DNA from: Methanosarcinales archaeon
GTDB lineage: Archaea > Halobacteriota > Methanosarcinia > Methanosarcinales > Methanogasteraceae
DNA: 9,109 nt
Reading direction: 5' to 3'
Assembly (NCBI GenBank): GCA_030672605.1
Contig: DAOVGE010000123.1
Location: 1 to 9,109, forward strand
Shown here: piece after piece, positions 1 through 5,890 of the stretch
How positions within the stretch are numbered: the first letter of the stretch is position 1
Layout: every line of letters begins with the position of its first letter
Position numbers and translations under genes: made by a program
Notes under the pieces: model-generated
What the model was told of the DNA's origin: nothing
Database searches by the model: none
Seen by the model: only the letters and a program-made list of their open reading frames with translations

Positions 1-60
1 GACACAGAGGCGGTAAAAGAGAAAAATAACAATTCTCTGTGATCCTCTGTGTCCTCCGTG
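1..60. repeat. dispersed inverted repeat, truncated by the window edge
   Basis: GACACAGAGG at 1-10 is the exact reverse complement of CCTCTGTGTC at 44-53, with an A/T-rich loop between them. The right side continues as CTCTGTG...CCTCCGTGGTTTAA. This wording (CTCTGTG, CCTCTGTG, CTCCGTGG) resembles dispersed repeats found between genes in many environmental bacterial and archaeal genomes; that link is from memory, not from a search. TCTGTGGTTT at 203-212 echoes the right end of this element and sits beside the second repeat, so the two may be parts of one composite repeat. The left boundary lies outside the window. Confidence 0.6.
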
Positions 61-177
61 GTTTAATCGCCCTTACCATGACCAGATCCTCCAGAAGGGT
101 GACAAAGTGTGTGTAACGCGAATTACCAGAGAGCCTATAAAAAGCTTGATAGCGGACAGTTATGCACATGAAGAAAG

Positions 178-381
178 TTGAAATTTCCTGATTCTGATGG
201 ATTCTGTGGTTTCCAATCTTTGCGCCCTTGCGTCATCGCGTCTTTCTCGTTCCACTGATCTAACGCAAGGTCGCAAAGGTGAGAGAGACGCAAAGTTGAG
301 AGAGATACGCCCGCGTTTTTCACATACGCGAGGGAGCTACCGTTAGCGACCACCGAAAGCATCAGAAATAGGAAATTTCAA
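178..381. repeat. 204-bp segment bounded by a 22-bp imperfect inverted repeat
   Basis: The arms are 178-199 and 360-381. The first reads TTGAAATTTCC then a variable pair then TTCTGATG, and the second is its reverse complement at 20 of 22 positions. The only mismatches are two adjacent bases in the middle. Enclosed between them is a second inverted repeat of the GCGT family (218-278). The whole could fold as a cruciform-like structure, or it may be a small non-autonomous element with terminal inverted repeats. No transposase and no clear target duplication are visible, so calling it mobile is only an inference. Confidence 0.5.
218..295. repeat. GCGT-rich inverted repeat, copy 1
   Basis: The left arm at 218-233 (CTTTGCGCCCTTGCGT) pairs with 263-278 (ACGCAAGGTCGCAAAG) at 15 of 16 positions. 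The left side continues to about 251 with CGCGTCTTT, and the right side to about 295 with GAGACGCAAAG. The left half is nearly identical, in the same orientation, to the left arm of the hairpin at 7475-7507, so the two are copies of one dispersed repeat family. It is intergenic. A role in transcript processing, termination or DNA structure is possible but not shown. Confidence 0.7.
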
Positions 382-463
382 TATGTTATTTTTCGGTGAC
401 GACTCAGAACCGACCGCATACTGAATTGACGTGGCTGTCGCGGCTGATAACCCCATATCCCAC

Positions 464-1387
464 TCAAAGAACAGAATGCCCGGATATTGGTTCGCCAACC
501 AGTTTGAGGAAGATTTCCTCGAGCGGAGTCTCCCGCGTCCTTATTTCGACGATATCCCCCGCGTACTCGATGATCTGTTTTGTGATGTGATTTATGTCGT
601 TGATATCGGATGTTCTGATCAGGTAATGATCATTGCACGGCTCTGCCCCACCAAGACGGAGATCGTCAAAATCATCGATTCTGAATTCGATCTGATACTC
701 GATGCTGCCGTATTCACGGATTATCTCATCGATGGGTCCGTTGACAATCTTTTTTCCGTTGTTCATGATCAATACCCGATCGCAGATCGATTCAACCTGG
801 TACAAATTGTGTGCACTGAATATCACGGTCTTTCCCTCGGTTTTCAGTTCCTTGAGAAAATCTGTTATGTATTTCGAGGTCATCGGGTCAAGCCCGGAGG
901 TCGGCTCATCATAAATCAGGATTTGAGGATCATTGATGAGCGATCTTGCGATTGCAACCTTTCGTTTCATCCCCTTCGAGAGGTCTCCGATCTTCTTCTT
1001 GTTCAACGGGAGATCAAGTGCGGACAGTATCTCGTTGATCCGGTTCATCGCAACATCTTTTGTGACCCCGAAAATTTCTGAAAAGAAGATCAGATAATCC
1101 ATGACACGCATGTTCTCGTATAACGGAGACTCCTCAGGAAGAAATCCGATATTTCTCTTGATCGCAATTGCATTTGTTGCAAAATCGTATCCGAGAATCT
1201 TTATCTCGCCGCTGCTCTCTGATATGAGTCCGGAGAGCATCTTCAGAAGCGTGGTCTTTCCGGCTCCGTTCGGTCCGACGATTCCGAATATCTCGCCCTC
1301 GTATACTGCGAGATCGATTCCGGCAACCGCTAAAAATCCGTCGTAGTGCCTGTGCAGATCCCTTGCGCTGATAACCACATCACCCAT
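464..1387 (-). CDS. ABC transporter ATP-binding protein (NatA/CcmA-type)
   Basis: This is the ATPase subunit that would drive the two neighbouring ABC-2 (NatB-type) permeases, probably exporting an ion, peptide or lipid-like substrate that cannot be named from sequence. From the ATG at 1387 it has 307 residues, normal for the family. Walker A is GPNGAGKTT (residues 38-46). The Q-loop region reads IGFLPEESPLYE, with Glu where many ABC ATPases have Gln, as is common in this subfamily. The signature is LSKGMKRKVA, Walker B is ILIYDEPTSGLDP and the H-loop His is in FSAHNL. About 80 C-terminal residues follow the nucleotide-binding domain and end in PLEEIFLKLVGE, the usual tail of such subunits. 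The frame stays open further upstream, but family proteins begin close to VVISARDL, so I chose 1387; ATG at 1414 is an alternative. No Shine-Dalgarno sequence precedes 1387, so the transcript may be leaderless. The gene is divergent from the permeases. Confidence 0.93.
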   Translation of the reverse strand: MGDVVISARDLHRHYDGFLAVAGIDLAVYEGEIFGIVGPNGAGKTTLLKMLSGLISESSGEIKILGYDFATNAIAIKRNIGFLPEESPLYENMRVMDYLIFFSEIFGVTKDVAMNRINEILSALDLPLNKKKIGDLSKGMKRKVAIARSLINDPQILIYDEPTSGLDPMTSKYITDFLKELKTEGKTVIFSAHNLYQVESICDRVLIMNNGKKIVNGPIDEIIREYGSIEYQIEFRIDDFDDLRLGGAEPCNDHYLIRTSDINDINHITKQIIEYAGDIVEIRTRETPLEEIFLKLVGEPISGHSVL

Positions 1388-1405
1388 CGATATTAATACG
1401 ATGGG
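1383..1405. promoter_or_regulatory. perfect inverted repeat carrying both divergent start codons
   Basis: CCCATCG (1383-1389) and CGATGGG (1399-1405) are exact reverse complements around a 9-base A/T core that contains the palindrome TATTAATA (1391-1398). Each arm contains an ATG: the start of the minus-strand ATPase (1387-1385) and the first ATG of the plus-strand permease (1401-1403). Only 13 bp separate the two starts, so the promoter of each gene must lie inside the other gene. The dyad could be a shared operator, or an accident of two similar translation starts. Confidence 0.6.
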
Positions 1406-2492
1406 CGCAGACATAAAGATGATGGTGGGGGCACTTACGATCGCGAAGTGGGAGTTGCTACGGTCGAGGCTCGATCTGAACGCGAGATCGCTCCTTGCGA
1501 TATGCGGCTTCGTCGTTCTGATCGCTGTAATCGCATCGCAGACATCACATAGCTTCATGAGCAGCAATATCTACACGGTTGCACTCGATGACACAGGTCT
1601 GATGCAAATTCTCGATTGTGATGCCCGGTTCGATACGCTTCTGCTGAATTCCGGTGCGGTTGCGTCCGAATATCCTGATTTCGATCTTCTGATTATACAC
1701 GGCGACGTCTACGTCCATGATAGTGAGAAATCGACTGCTGCACTGGACGCATTGACCAATGTCCTGAAGCGAAACCGGGAGATTACGCTCTCGTCGTACT
1801 CTGATCTGAACAACTCGTTTCCGGTCTGGGTCACGATCCATTACATGCAGCGTGCCGAGAGCTTCCGGATGCCGACCATGGCTCAGCGAGAGCAGGGGGA
1901 CGATCATGCGTCGGGGGCAGGGACCGGGGCATGGGGCGACGATTCCGGAGATTCTGCTGAAAACGGTCAGTTGTCCCAGGAAACATACGAGTCAGAGATA
2001 GAAGCGATCATAAGAGAACTGGAGCGATCCGATGCTGGCAATTCCGCGGAATCGGACGAAAATTCCCAGACCGTTCCCGATGACATGGATGGGTATCAAC
2101 AACTCACCAGGCGCAACTTCTTTGAGAAGCAGACCATCGCAACGCCGTCAAACATCGAGCCCCCGATCCCGTTCACCTCGGTCATTTTTGCGTTCATATT
2201 CATGTTTCCGATGTACTTTGTTGCCCAGTTCTATTCCGCAAGCATCATGAGCGAGCGCACCAACCGAAACGGCGAGTTTCTGCTTGTTTCGCCGCTGAAG
2301 AAGCACGAGATCGTAATCGGGAAGACACTCCCATATCTGACGATCACAATTGCGCTCATGCTCGGGCTGGCAGCATATCTGAAGTTCACGTTAGGCGAGG
2401 TTTCGCCTTATGCGATCATGAGTGATAGTCTCACAATCCTTGCAATCATGCTTCCGGTCGTTTTACTCTTCCTGTCGTTTTATTTCATCTAA
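1401..2492 (+). CDS. ABC-2 (NatB-type) permease, N-terminal part, ended by an in-frame stop
   Basis: This is the membrane subunit of an ABC-2 exporter. A hydrophobic segment (about residues 29-51) anchors the N-terminus. A large, presumably external domain of about 200 residues follows. Its second half is rich in Gly, Ser, Asp, Glu and Gln and looks disordered. Further membrane segments lie at about 257-280, 306-328 and 343-363. Between them is the family's conserved cytosolic motif SERTNRNGEFLLVSPLKKHE...GKTLPY (about 282-310), which contacts the ATPase. The frame then meets TAA at 2490, in the middle of the membrane domain. The same frame continues without another stop to 3276, and its first codons (SILARSFKELTF) continue the permease family pattern. 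The 363-residue product is therefore a truncated permease rather than a natural C-terminus. The start may be 1401 or the ATGs at 1419 and 1422; homologues would decide. A nonsense mutation, a sequencing error or stop-codon readthrough are all possible. Confidence 0.8.
   Translation: MGADIKMMVGALTIAKWELLRSRLDLNARSLLAICGFVVLIAVIASQTSHSFMSSNIYTVALDDTGLMQILDCDARFDTLLLNSGAVASEYPDFDLLIIHGDVYVHDSEKSTAALDALTNVLKRNREITLSSYSDLNNSFPVWVTIHYMQRAESFRMPTMAQREQGDDHASGAGTGAWGDDSGDSAENGQLSQETYESEIEAIIRELERSDAGNSAESDENSQTVPDDMDGYQQLTRRNFFEKQTIATPSNIEPPIPFTSVIFAFIFMFPMYFVAQFYSASIMSERTNRNGEFLLVSPLKKHEIVIGKTLPYLTITIALMLGLAAYLKFTLGEVSPYAIMSDSLTILAIMLPVVLLFLSFYFI
2490..2492 (+). other. in-frame TAA splitting the NatB-PrsW reading frame
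   Basis: The stop lies 89 codons upstream of the first downstream ATG in phase order terms of the same frame's hydrophobic core: the frame of the permease runs from 1401, hits this TAA, and stays open for 261 further codons (2493-3275). No compensating frameshift is needed. It is TAA, not TAG, so pyrrolysine decoding known from methanogens would not explain it. No good ribosome binding site or start codon lies immediately after it; the first in-frame ATG is 2580, which would omit part of a membrane segment. A single base change or a base-call error is the simplest explanation. Confidence 0.85.
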
Positions 2493-2579
2493 TCGATACT
2501 TGCAAGAAGTTTCAAGGAGCTTACGTTTGTCACCGTATTCTTTTCCACGATTGTATCCGGGTATCTGTTCTTTCCTGCG

Positions 2580-3278
2580 ATGTTTGCACATATCCACGCA
2601 ATCGCGCTCATCTCTCCGATGACACTGGTCGTTAAAGTCCTGAGCGATGACGGAATACAGTCCGGCGAGTATCTCTTCTCGACACTGCCATTATACTGCG
2701 TTTCAATCGCCACATTCGGATTCGGCACGATGATATTCAGAGAAGAGGACTTATTCACCCAGAAATCTGTGAAAAGTAAGATTATGGACTGCATGGATAT
2801 CTTTTTGCGTGGAAAGTCGTACATCTTCCTCTTGACTCTCGTCGCAATCCCGTTTGCGTATATGCTGGAACTGATGCTGATCGTGCTATTGTTCAATATT
2901 CCGCTCCCGTATTCGATCGTTGTGATGATCGGGATGGCTGCGCTCGTTGAAGAGACATTCAAGTCAATCGGCGTCTACGCACTCTCTCTGAAAGGGGATG
3001 CGAGCCCGATCACAACGGCTGTTCTCGCGGGTTCCGGATTCTTCCTCGGAGAGAAGCTGATGATGCTTGTAACCGTATCCACGATCGCGGAGTCGGTCTT
3101 TGGTTCGGTGATCAGCATGGGCTCGCTCCTCATCTACCCGCTGCTGCTTCATATCGGCTGCGTTGCGATCGTCTCGTTCGGGCTCAGATACCGCGGATAT
3201 GCGGCGTGTCTGCTGACAGCAACCGCCGTGCACAGTGCGTACAATCTATACCTGCTGCGGGGGTTTTTATCTGCATAA
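2580..3278 (+). CDS. C-terminal part of the permease fused to a PrsW-like intramembrane protease domain
   Basis: Homology appears to begin at 2493, directly after the in-frame stop; 2580 is only the first in-frame ATG. The first about 85 residues complete the ABC-2 membrane domain. The rest is a polytopic segment with the motif pattern of PrsW-type glutamic intramembrane proteases. It has EETFK (EExxK, Glu codons at 2949 and 2952), then GFFLGEK with a further Glu (3051), then LLHIG (His at 3150) and finally AVHSAYN (HxxxN, His at 3231). In read-through numbering these are E517, E518, K521, E551, H584, H611 and N615. PrsW enzymes cleave membrane-bound regulators such as anti-sigma factors. Permeases with a fused CPBP protease are known in bacteria; EExxK rather than EExxxR points here to PrsW. 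The role in this exporter (precursor cleavage, immunity or sensing) is unknown. Whether the piece is translated on its own is doubtful. Confidence 0.72.
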   Translation: MFAHIHAIALISPMTLVVKVLSDDGIQSGEYLFSTLPLYCVSIATFGFGTMIFREEDLFTQKSVKSKIMDCMDIFLRGKSYIFLLTLVAIPFAYMLELMLIVLLFNIPLPYSIVVMIGMAALVEETFKSIGVYALSLKGDASPITTAVLAGSGFFLGEKLMMLVTVSTIAESVFGSVISMGSLLIYPLLLHIGCVAIVSFGLRYRGYAACLLTATAVHSAYNLYLLRGFLSA

Positions 3279-4521
3279 CATCCTTTCGATCGCAAGAAAA
3301 GACCTGAACGGTCTCTTTAACGAACGAACACTGGTTTTAACCATACTGATCCAGCTATTCATCGCCTCATTCTCATCCTTCCTTGTTGTCGGGCTGACAT
3401 CCTTCTATGATCCGGGCGCTCTCCAGGAGGATGAGATGAAGAGCGTCAATCTCGGGCTCGCATACCGGTCAGAGATCCTGCTGAACAACAGCACCGGCAT
3501 CGACACTGACACCAACATCCGCGCCGACACTAATATCAACACCAGCGCCGACATCAACACGACTACAAGCATCAACGCGAGTTTAGGCACGCGAACAAGA
3601 ATCCTGCGCGAGGATCGGTCTGTGAACGAAACGCTGTTGTATCATCTTATCGACAAAAGCAAGCTATCTCCAATATGTTACCCGGATTATTCCTCTGCTG
3701 GCAGCAGTTTTCACGAAGGCAAAATCGACGGAATCCTGCTCGTACCGAACACTGCAGTCAACGGGAGCGATCTCATCGAAATCCACATCTACCTTCCCGA
3801 AACCGATCTCAAAGCAACCATACTGATGTTACAACTGAAAGAACCGCTTGAACGATTCGAACAATACGTACGGGATATCAGAACGAAGCGACTTTTGGAT
3901 TACGTGCCAATCAAGCTGAACATCCCGAAAAAATCATCAAACCACTACTTTGAATTCATATACGTAGCTTTAATTCCGCTGCTTGTATTCACTCCAGCGT
4001 TCATCTCAGGCGGTCTGATAGTAGACTTCATAACCGAGGAATTCGAGCAAAAGACAATAGATCTGCTTCTTGTGTCCCCGCTGACATTCTCTGACATTCT
4101 CAATGGGAAAATACTCGTGGCAACGATGATCGTTCCGGTACAGGTCTTAGCCTGGCTTCTGTTGTTGTCGATCAACGGAATTTATATACACAATATACTT
4201 GCGATCGTCTTGTTTGTGACTGCGATAACGCTCATTCTGGTCCTCACAGGCGCTTTAATCTCGATCATACTGAAGAACCGTGGACTTGCTCAGTTGTTCT
4301 ACTCGCTGGTTCTGATCACGCTCTTTTTACTCTGCTACACATTCCCAAACTCGCCTATGAACATCGTTACGAGACTTTCGATCGATAGTATGAATAGTAT
4401 TGACAACGTGCTCTGCACCGGAATTTACCTGCTGATCGCAGCTTGCTTCTACGCAGCGTTCCACCATATCACACGTCTCATGCAATATCGGTCGATGTAT
4501 CGATCTGGATACCGCCGCTGA
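3235..4521 (+). CDS. second ABC-2 (NatB-type) permease
   Basis: This is the membrane partner of the same exporter. From GTG 3235 it has 428 residues. One membrane segment lies near residues 35-58, then an external domain to about 240, then about five segments (243-266 and on to the C-terminus). The coupling motif EEFEQKTIDLLLVSPLTFSD...GK (about 268-293) matches the equivalent motif of the first permease, so the two probably pair as a heterodimer over the ATPase. The external loop contains three degenerate 8-residue repeats (residues 90-113) and seven N-X-S/T sequons (N84, N85, N102, N108, N114, N131, N176). The start is uncertain. GTG 3235 overlaps the preceding frame by 44 bases. CTG 3271, seven bases after a GGGGG run, gives LHNILSIARKDL, which fits typical N-termini better. 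There is no interruption in this gene. The substrate is unknown. Confidence 0.85.
   Translation: MRTIYTCCGGFYLHNILSIARKDLNGLFNERTLVLTILIQLFIASFSSFLVVGLTSFYDPGALQEDEMKSVNLGLAYRSEILLNNSTGIDTDTNIRADTNINTSADINTTTSINASLGTRTRILREDRSVNETLLYHLIDKSKLSPICYPDYSSAGSSFHEGKIDGILLVPNTAVNGSDLIEIHIYLPETDLKATILMLQLKEPLERFEQYVRDIRTKRLLDYVPIKLNIPKKSSNHYFEFIYVALIPLLVFTPAFISGGLIVDFITEEFEQKTIDLLLVSPLTFSDILNGKILVATMIVPVQVLAWLLLLSINGIYIHNILAIVLFVTAITLILVLTGALISIILKNRGLAQLFYSLVLITLFLLCYTFPNSPMNIVTRLSIDSMNSIDNVLCTGIYLLIAACFYAAFHHITRLMQYRSMYRSGYRR
3501..3572 (+). repeat. three degenerate 24-bp tandem repeats inside the second permease
   Basis: Units start at 3501, 3525 and 3549, each beginning CGACA. Units 1 and 2 agree at 19 of 24 positions, and the third is more diverged. 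Because 24 is divisible by three they encode 8-residue units: DTDTNIRA, DTNINTSA and DINTTTSI. They fall in the external loop and create N-glycosylation sequons. Copy number change by slippage would keep the frame. Confidence 0.65.
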
Positions 4522-5329
4522 CCCGGAACTTGAGCATCTCGGTTACAGGTGACATTCCACGAATCTTGGGGATTGCAAGTTTGCTCACGAGTTCGTCGGT
4601 TCCACGGTGCAGTTCGACATCAAAGACCGCATCGCACGCATTGATGACCTCGTTCTCAAGCGCCTTATCATGTGTATCCTTCAACCCGTACATGTATGTC
4701 AGTCCATTGGTTTCCTTGGTTGTTTCGTAGATGACGTTCATGAGCTTTTTGATCTGCCCGATATTTACGTTGAGACCAAGAAAGAATGAAAGCGTATCGA
4801 TTATGATGTTTATATCCTCGGATTCCTCTTCTGTCTGAATGTTTTGCAGATTGTATATCATAAATTCTATGATCTGAGTATCCACGTATTCGTTGCCCAC
4901 GTTATCCACCAGCTCGCCGTGTTCGGTGATATAATATTCACTATATATGTCAATGAATGTTGTTTCCGCGGTCTCATAGCCCATGTTCTGTATATCCCGC
5001 GCAATATACTTTGGTCTCCTGCCGGTTGCGAAATAATAGGTCGGGCGCGCCTGTGTGAACTGATATAGGAAGACCTCTGACATCGATTTCGGGTCTGTGG
5101 AGAGATATACCGCGGACCCTGATGGAATCCCTCCACCAAGATTGCGATCCAGGATGGTAATTCCGGTGGGTTTGACAACTGAGGCAGGGGTCGCCTCTAT
5201 GGACTCAATGGGTGTGCCAATTGTGGCTATGGTGGGCGCGTGTACCATCCTGGTGGGTGCGGCTTTTGCAACCGCGTCTCGCAATCCCGGCATATTTCCT
5301 TGTCCCTCCAATAGTATGTAGTACCTCAT
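4478..5329 (-). CDS. RAD55/KaiC-like (RecA-superfamily) protein with a lost P-loop
   Basis: The family pattern is clear. GITILDRNLGGGIPSGSAVYLS (about residues 56-77) is the canonical entry to the RecA/KaiC core, and INIIIDTLSFFL (173-184) matches Walker B. The P-loop itself reads STDPKSMSEVF (77-87). Aligned with the usual SGEPGSGKTVF, the three glycines become T78, K81 and M83, Lys becomes S84 and Thr becomes E85. ATP binding by the normal route is therefore unlikely. Such proteins in archaea are often called HTR-like or RAD55-like and are thought to act in signalling or regulation. At 283 residues it is a single-domain form. The start may be ATG 5329 or ATG 5293 (M13). The latter has GGAGG (5309-5305) and AAGGA upstream, and a TTTAAA box at a suitable distance. 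The 3' end overlaps the convergent permease gene by 44 bp. The precise role is unknown. Confidence 0.85.
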   Translation of the reverse strand: MRYYILLEGQGNMPGLRDAVAKAAPTRMVHAPTIATIGTPIESIEATPASVVKPTGITILDRNLGGGIPSGSAVYLSTDPKSMSEVFLYQFTQARPTYYFATGRRPKYIARDIQNMGYETAETTFIDIYSEYYITEHGELVDNVGNEYVDTQIIEFMIYNLQNIQTEEESEDINIIIDTLSFFLGLNVNIGQIKKLMNVIYETTKETNGLTYMYGLKDTHDKALENEVINACDAVFDVELHRGTDELVSKLAIPKIRGMSPVTEMLKFRVSGGIQIDTSTDIA

Positions 5330-5330
5330 C

Positions 5331-5340
5331 CTTTAAAAAG
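5331..5340 (-). promoter_or_regulatory. TATA-like box for the RAD55-like gene
   Basis: On the minus strand the sequence reads CTTTTTAAAG. It is too close to ATG 5329 to serve it, but an initiation site about 25 bases downstream (near 5310) would place GGAGG at the 5' end of the message and ATG 5293 as the start. This supports the shorter protein but is not decisive. Confidence 0.4.
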
Positions 5341-5357
5341 ATTATCATCATGATAAT
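5341..5357. promoter_or_regulatory. palindromic site ATTATCA-TCA-TGATAAT
   Basis: Seven-base arms 5341-5347 and 5351-5357 are exact reverse complements with a 3-base spacer. The site sits directly upstream of the TATA-like box of the RAD55-like gene, where a repressor or activator would bind. The binding protein is unknown. It lies too far from nikR (about 100 bp) to be the obvious nikR operator. Confidence 0.45.
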
Positions 5358-5401
5358 GAGATAACCTCGGTTACCGGGGCACATGGGGGTGGGGGAGCGG
5401 A

Positions 5402-5452
5402 GTGTTATTAATGGATATGAGCCATATAGTGCGTAACACAGTGTATATACAC
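5402..5452 (+). promoter_or_regulatory. nikR promoter with likely NikR operator half-sites
   Basis: GTGTTAT (5402-5408) and GTAACAC (5433-5439) form an inverted pair of half-sites flanking a TATA-like ATATAG (5424-5429), which lies about 30 bases before ATG 5458. I recall GTGTTAC-N14-GTAACAC as the NikR consensus in delta-proteobacteria; here the gap is 24, about one helical turn longer. Two further dyads overlap: ATATG-AGC-CATAT (5415-5427) and the perfect 12-mer GTGTATATACAC (5441-5452) just before the start codon. The arrangement suggests a leaderless, autoregulated nikR transcript; this is inference. Confidence 0.5.
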
Positions 5453-5457
5453 ACGGG

Positions 5458-5889
5458 ATGAGTCTAATGGAACCAGAACAGGAATTGATGAGAATTGGCG
5501 TCTCGCTTCCGGATAACCTGCTCACCAGATTCGATGAGATCCTTTCAAAACGGGGATACTCGTCAAGATCCGAGGGCATTCGGGATGCAATCCGGAGCTA
5601 CATCAGGTACTATGAATGGTCAAGCGAGGTCGAAGGCGATCGGATCGGCGTCATATCGATGACCTACGACCATGACCAGCGCGGGCTTATCGATGCGCTC
5701 GCGGACATCCAGCACGAACATCTGGATGTGATTCGATCCTCGATGCATTTCCATGCGGACAAGAAGACGTGTCTCGAGGTAATCACGCTGCATGGCGATG
5801 CGGAAGAGATCAAGAGGGTGGCGGAGGGGCTTATGGCGCTCAAGGGCGTGGAACACCTGAAACTGACCACCATTTCGACCATAAAGTGA
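5458..5889 (+). CDS. nikR: nickel-responsive transcriptional regulator NikR
   Basis: NikR is a tetrameric nickel-binding regulator that usually represses nickel uptake genes when the metal is plentiful. The N-terminal ribbon-helix-helix DNA-binding domain is seen in MRIGVSLPDNLLTRFDEI followed by GYSSRSEGIRDAIRSYI (residues 11-50). The C-terminal ACT-like metal domain keeps the nickel ligands: H86 in DIQHEH (equivalent to E. coli H76), H97 and H99 in MHFHAD (H87 and H89) and C105 in TCLE (C95). Its 143 residues match the usual length of about 138. The start may be 5458, 5467 or 5488. Archaeal homologues begin close to LMRIGVSLP, so a shorter form is possible; CAGGAATTG precedes 5488. The stop is one base before the ATG of lysS, so the two are probably co-transcribed. 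No nickel transporter or nickel enzyme gene lies in the window. In a methanogen-like host the need would be for coenzyme F430 and hydrogenase or CODH. Confidence 0.95.
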   Translation: MSLMEPEQELMRIGVSLPDNLLTRFDEILSKRGYSSRSEGIRDAIRSYIRYYEWSSEVEGDRIGVISMTYDHDQRGLIDALADIQHEHLDVIRSSMHFHADKKTCLEVITLHGDAEEIKRVAEGLMALKGVEHLKLTTISTIK

Positions 5890-5890
5890 G

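Larger units (their letters stand above)
1..463. other. 463-bp region without a convincing gene
   Basis: This region lies downstream of the 3' end of the minus-strand ABC ATPase gene. It contains the repeats described at 1-60, 178-381 and 218-295. The only open frames cross these repeats and give compositionally odd peptides without recognisable motifs. CTATAAAAAG near 134-143 resembles a TATA box, but no plausible gene follows it. No tRNA or rRNA signature was recognised. Confidence 0.6.

Noticed and set aside
217..296. CRISPR array or tRNA in the repeat region
   Set aside because: The repeats are inverted, not direct with even spacers, and no tRNA arms or TTCGA-type loop in the right geometry could be found.
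135..362. Minus-strand 75-codon frame in the repeat region
   Set aside because: It crosses both arms of the GCGT repeat and nearly all of the 204-bp inverted-repeat segment; its composition follows the repeats and it has no credible start signals.
431..1081. Long plus-strand open frame of 216 codons
   Set aside because: It lies entirely opposite the ABC ATPase, whose Walker B, signature and H-loop motifs are unmistakable; the plus-strand peptide has no family pattern.
2490..2492. Pyrrolysine or selenocysteine at the internal stop
   Set aside because: Pyrrolysine uses UAG and selenocysteine UGA; this codon is UAA.
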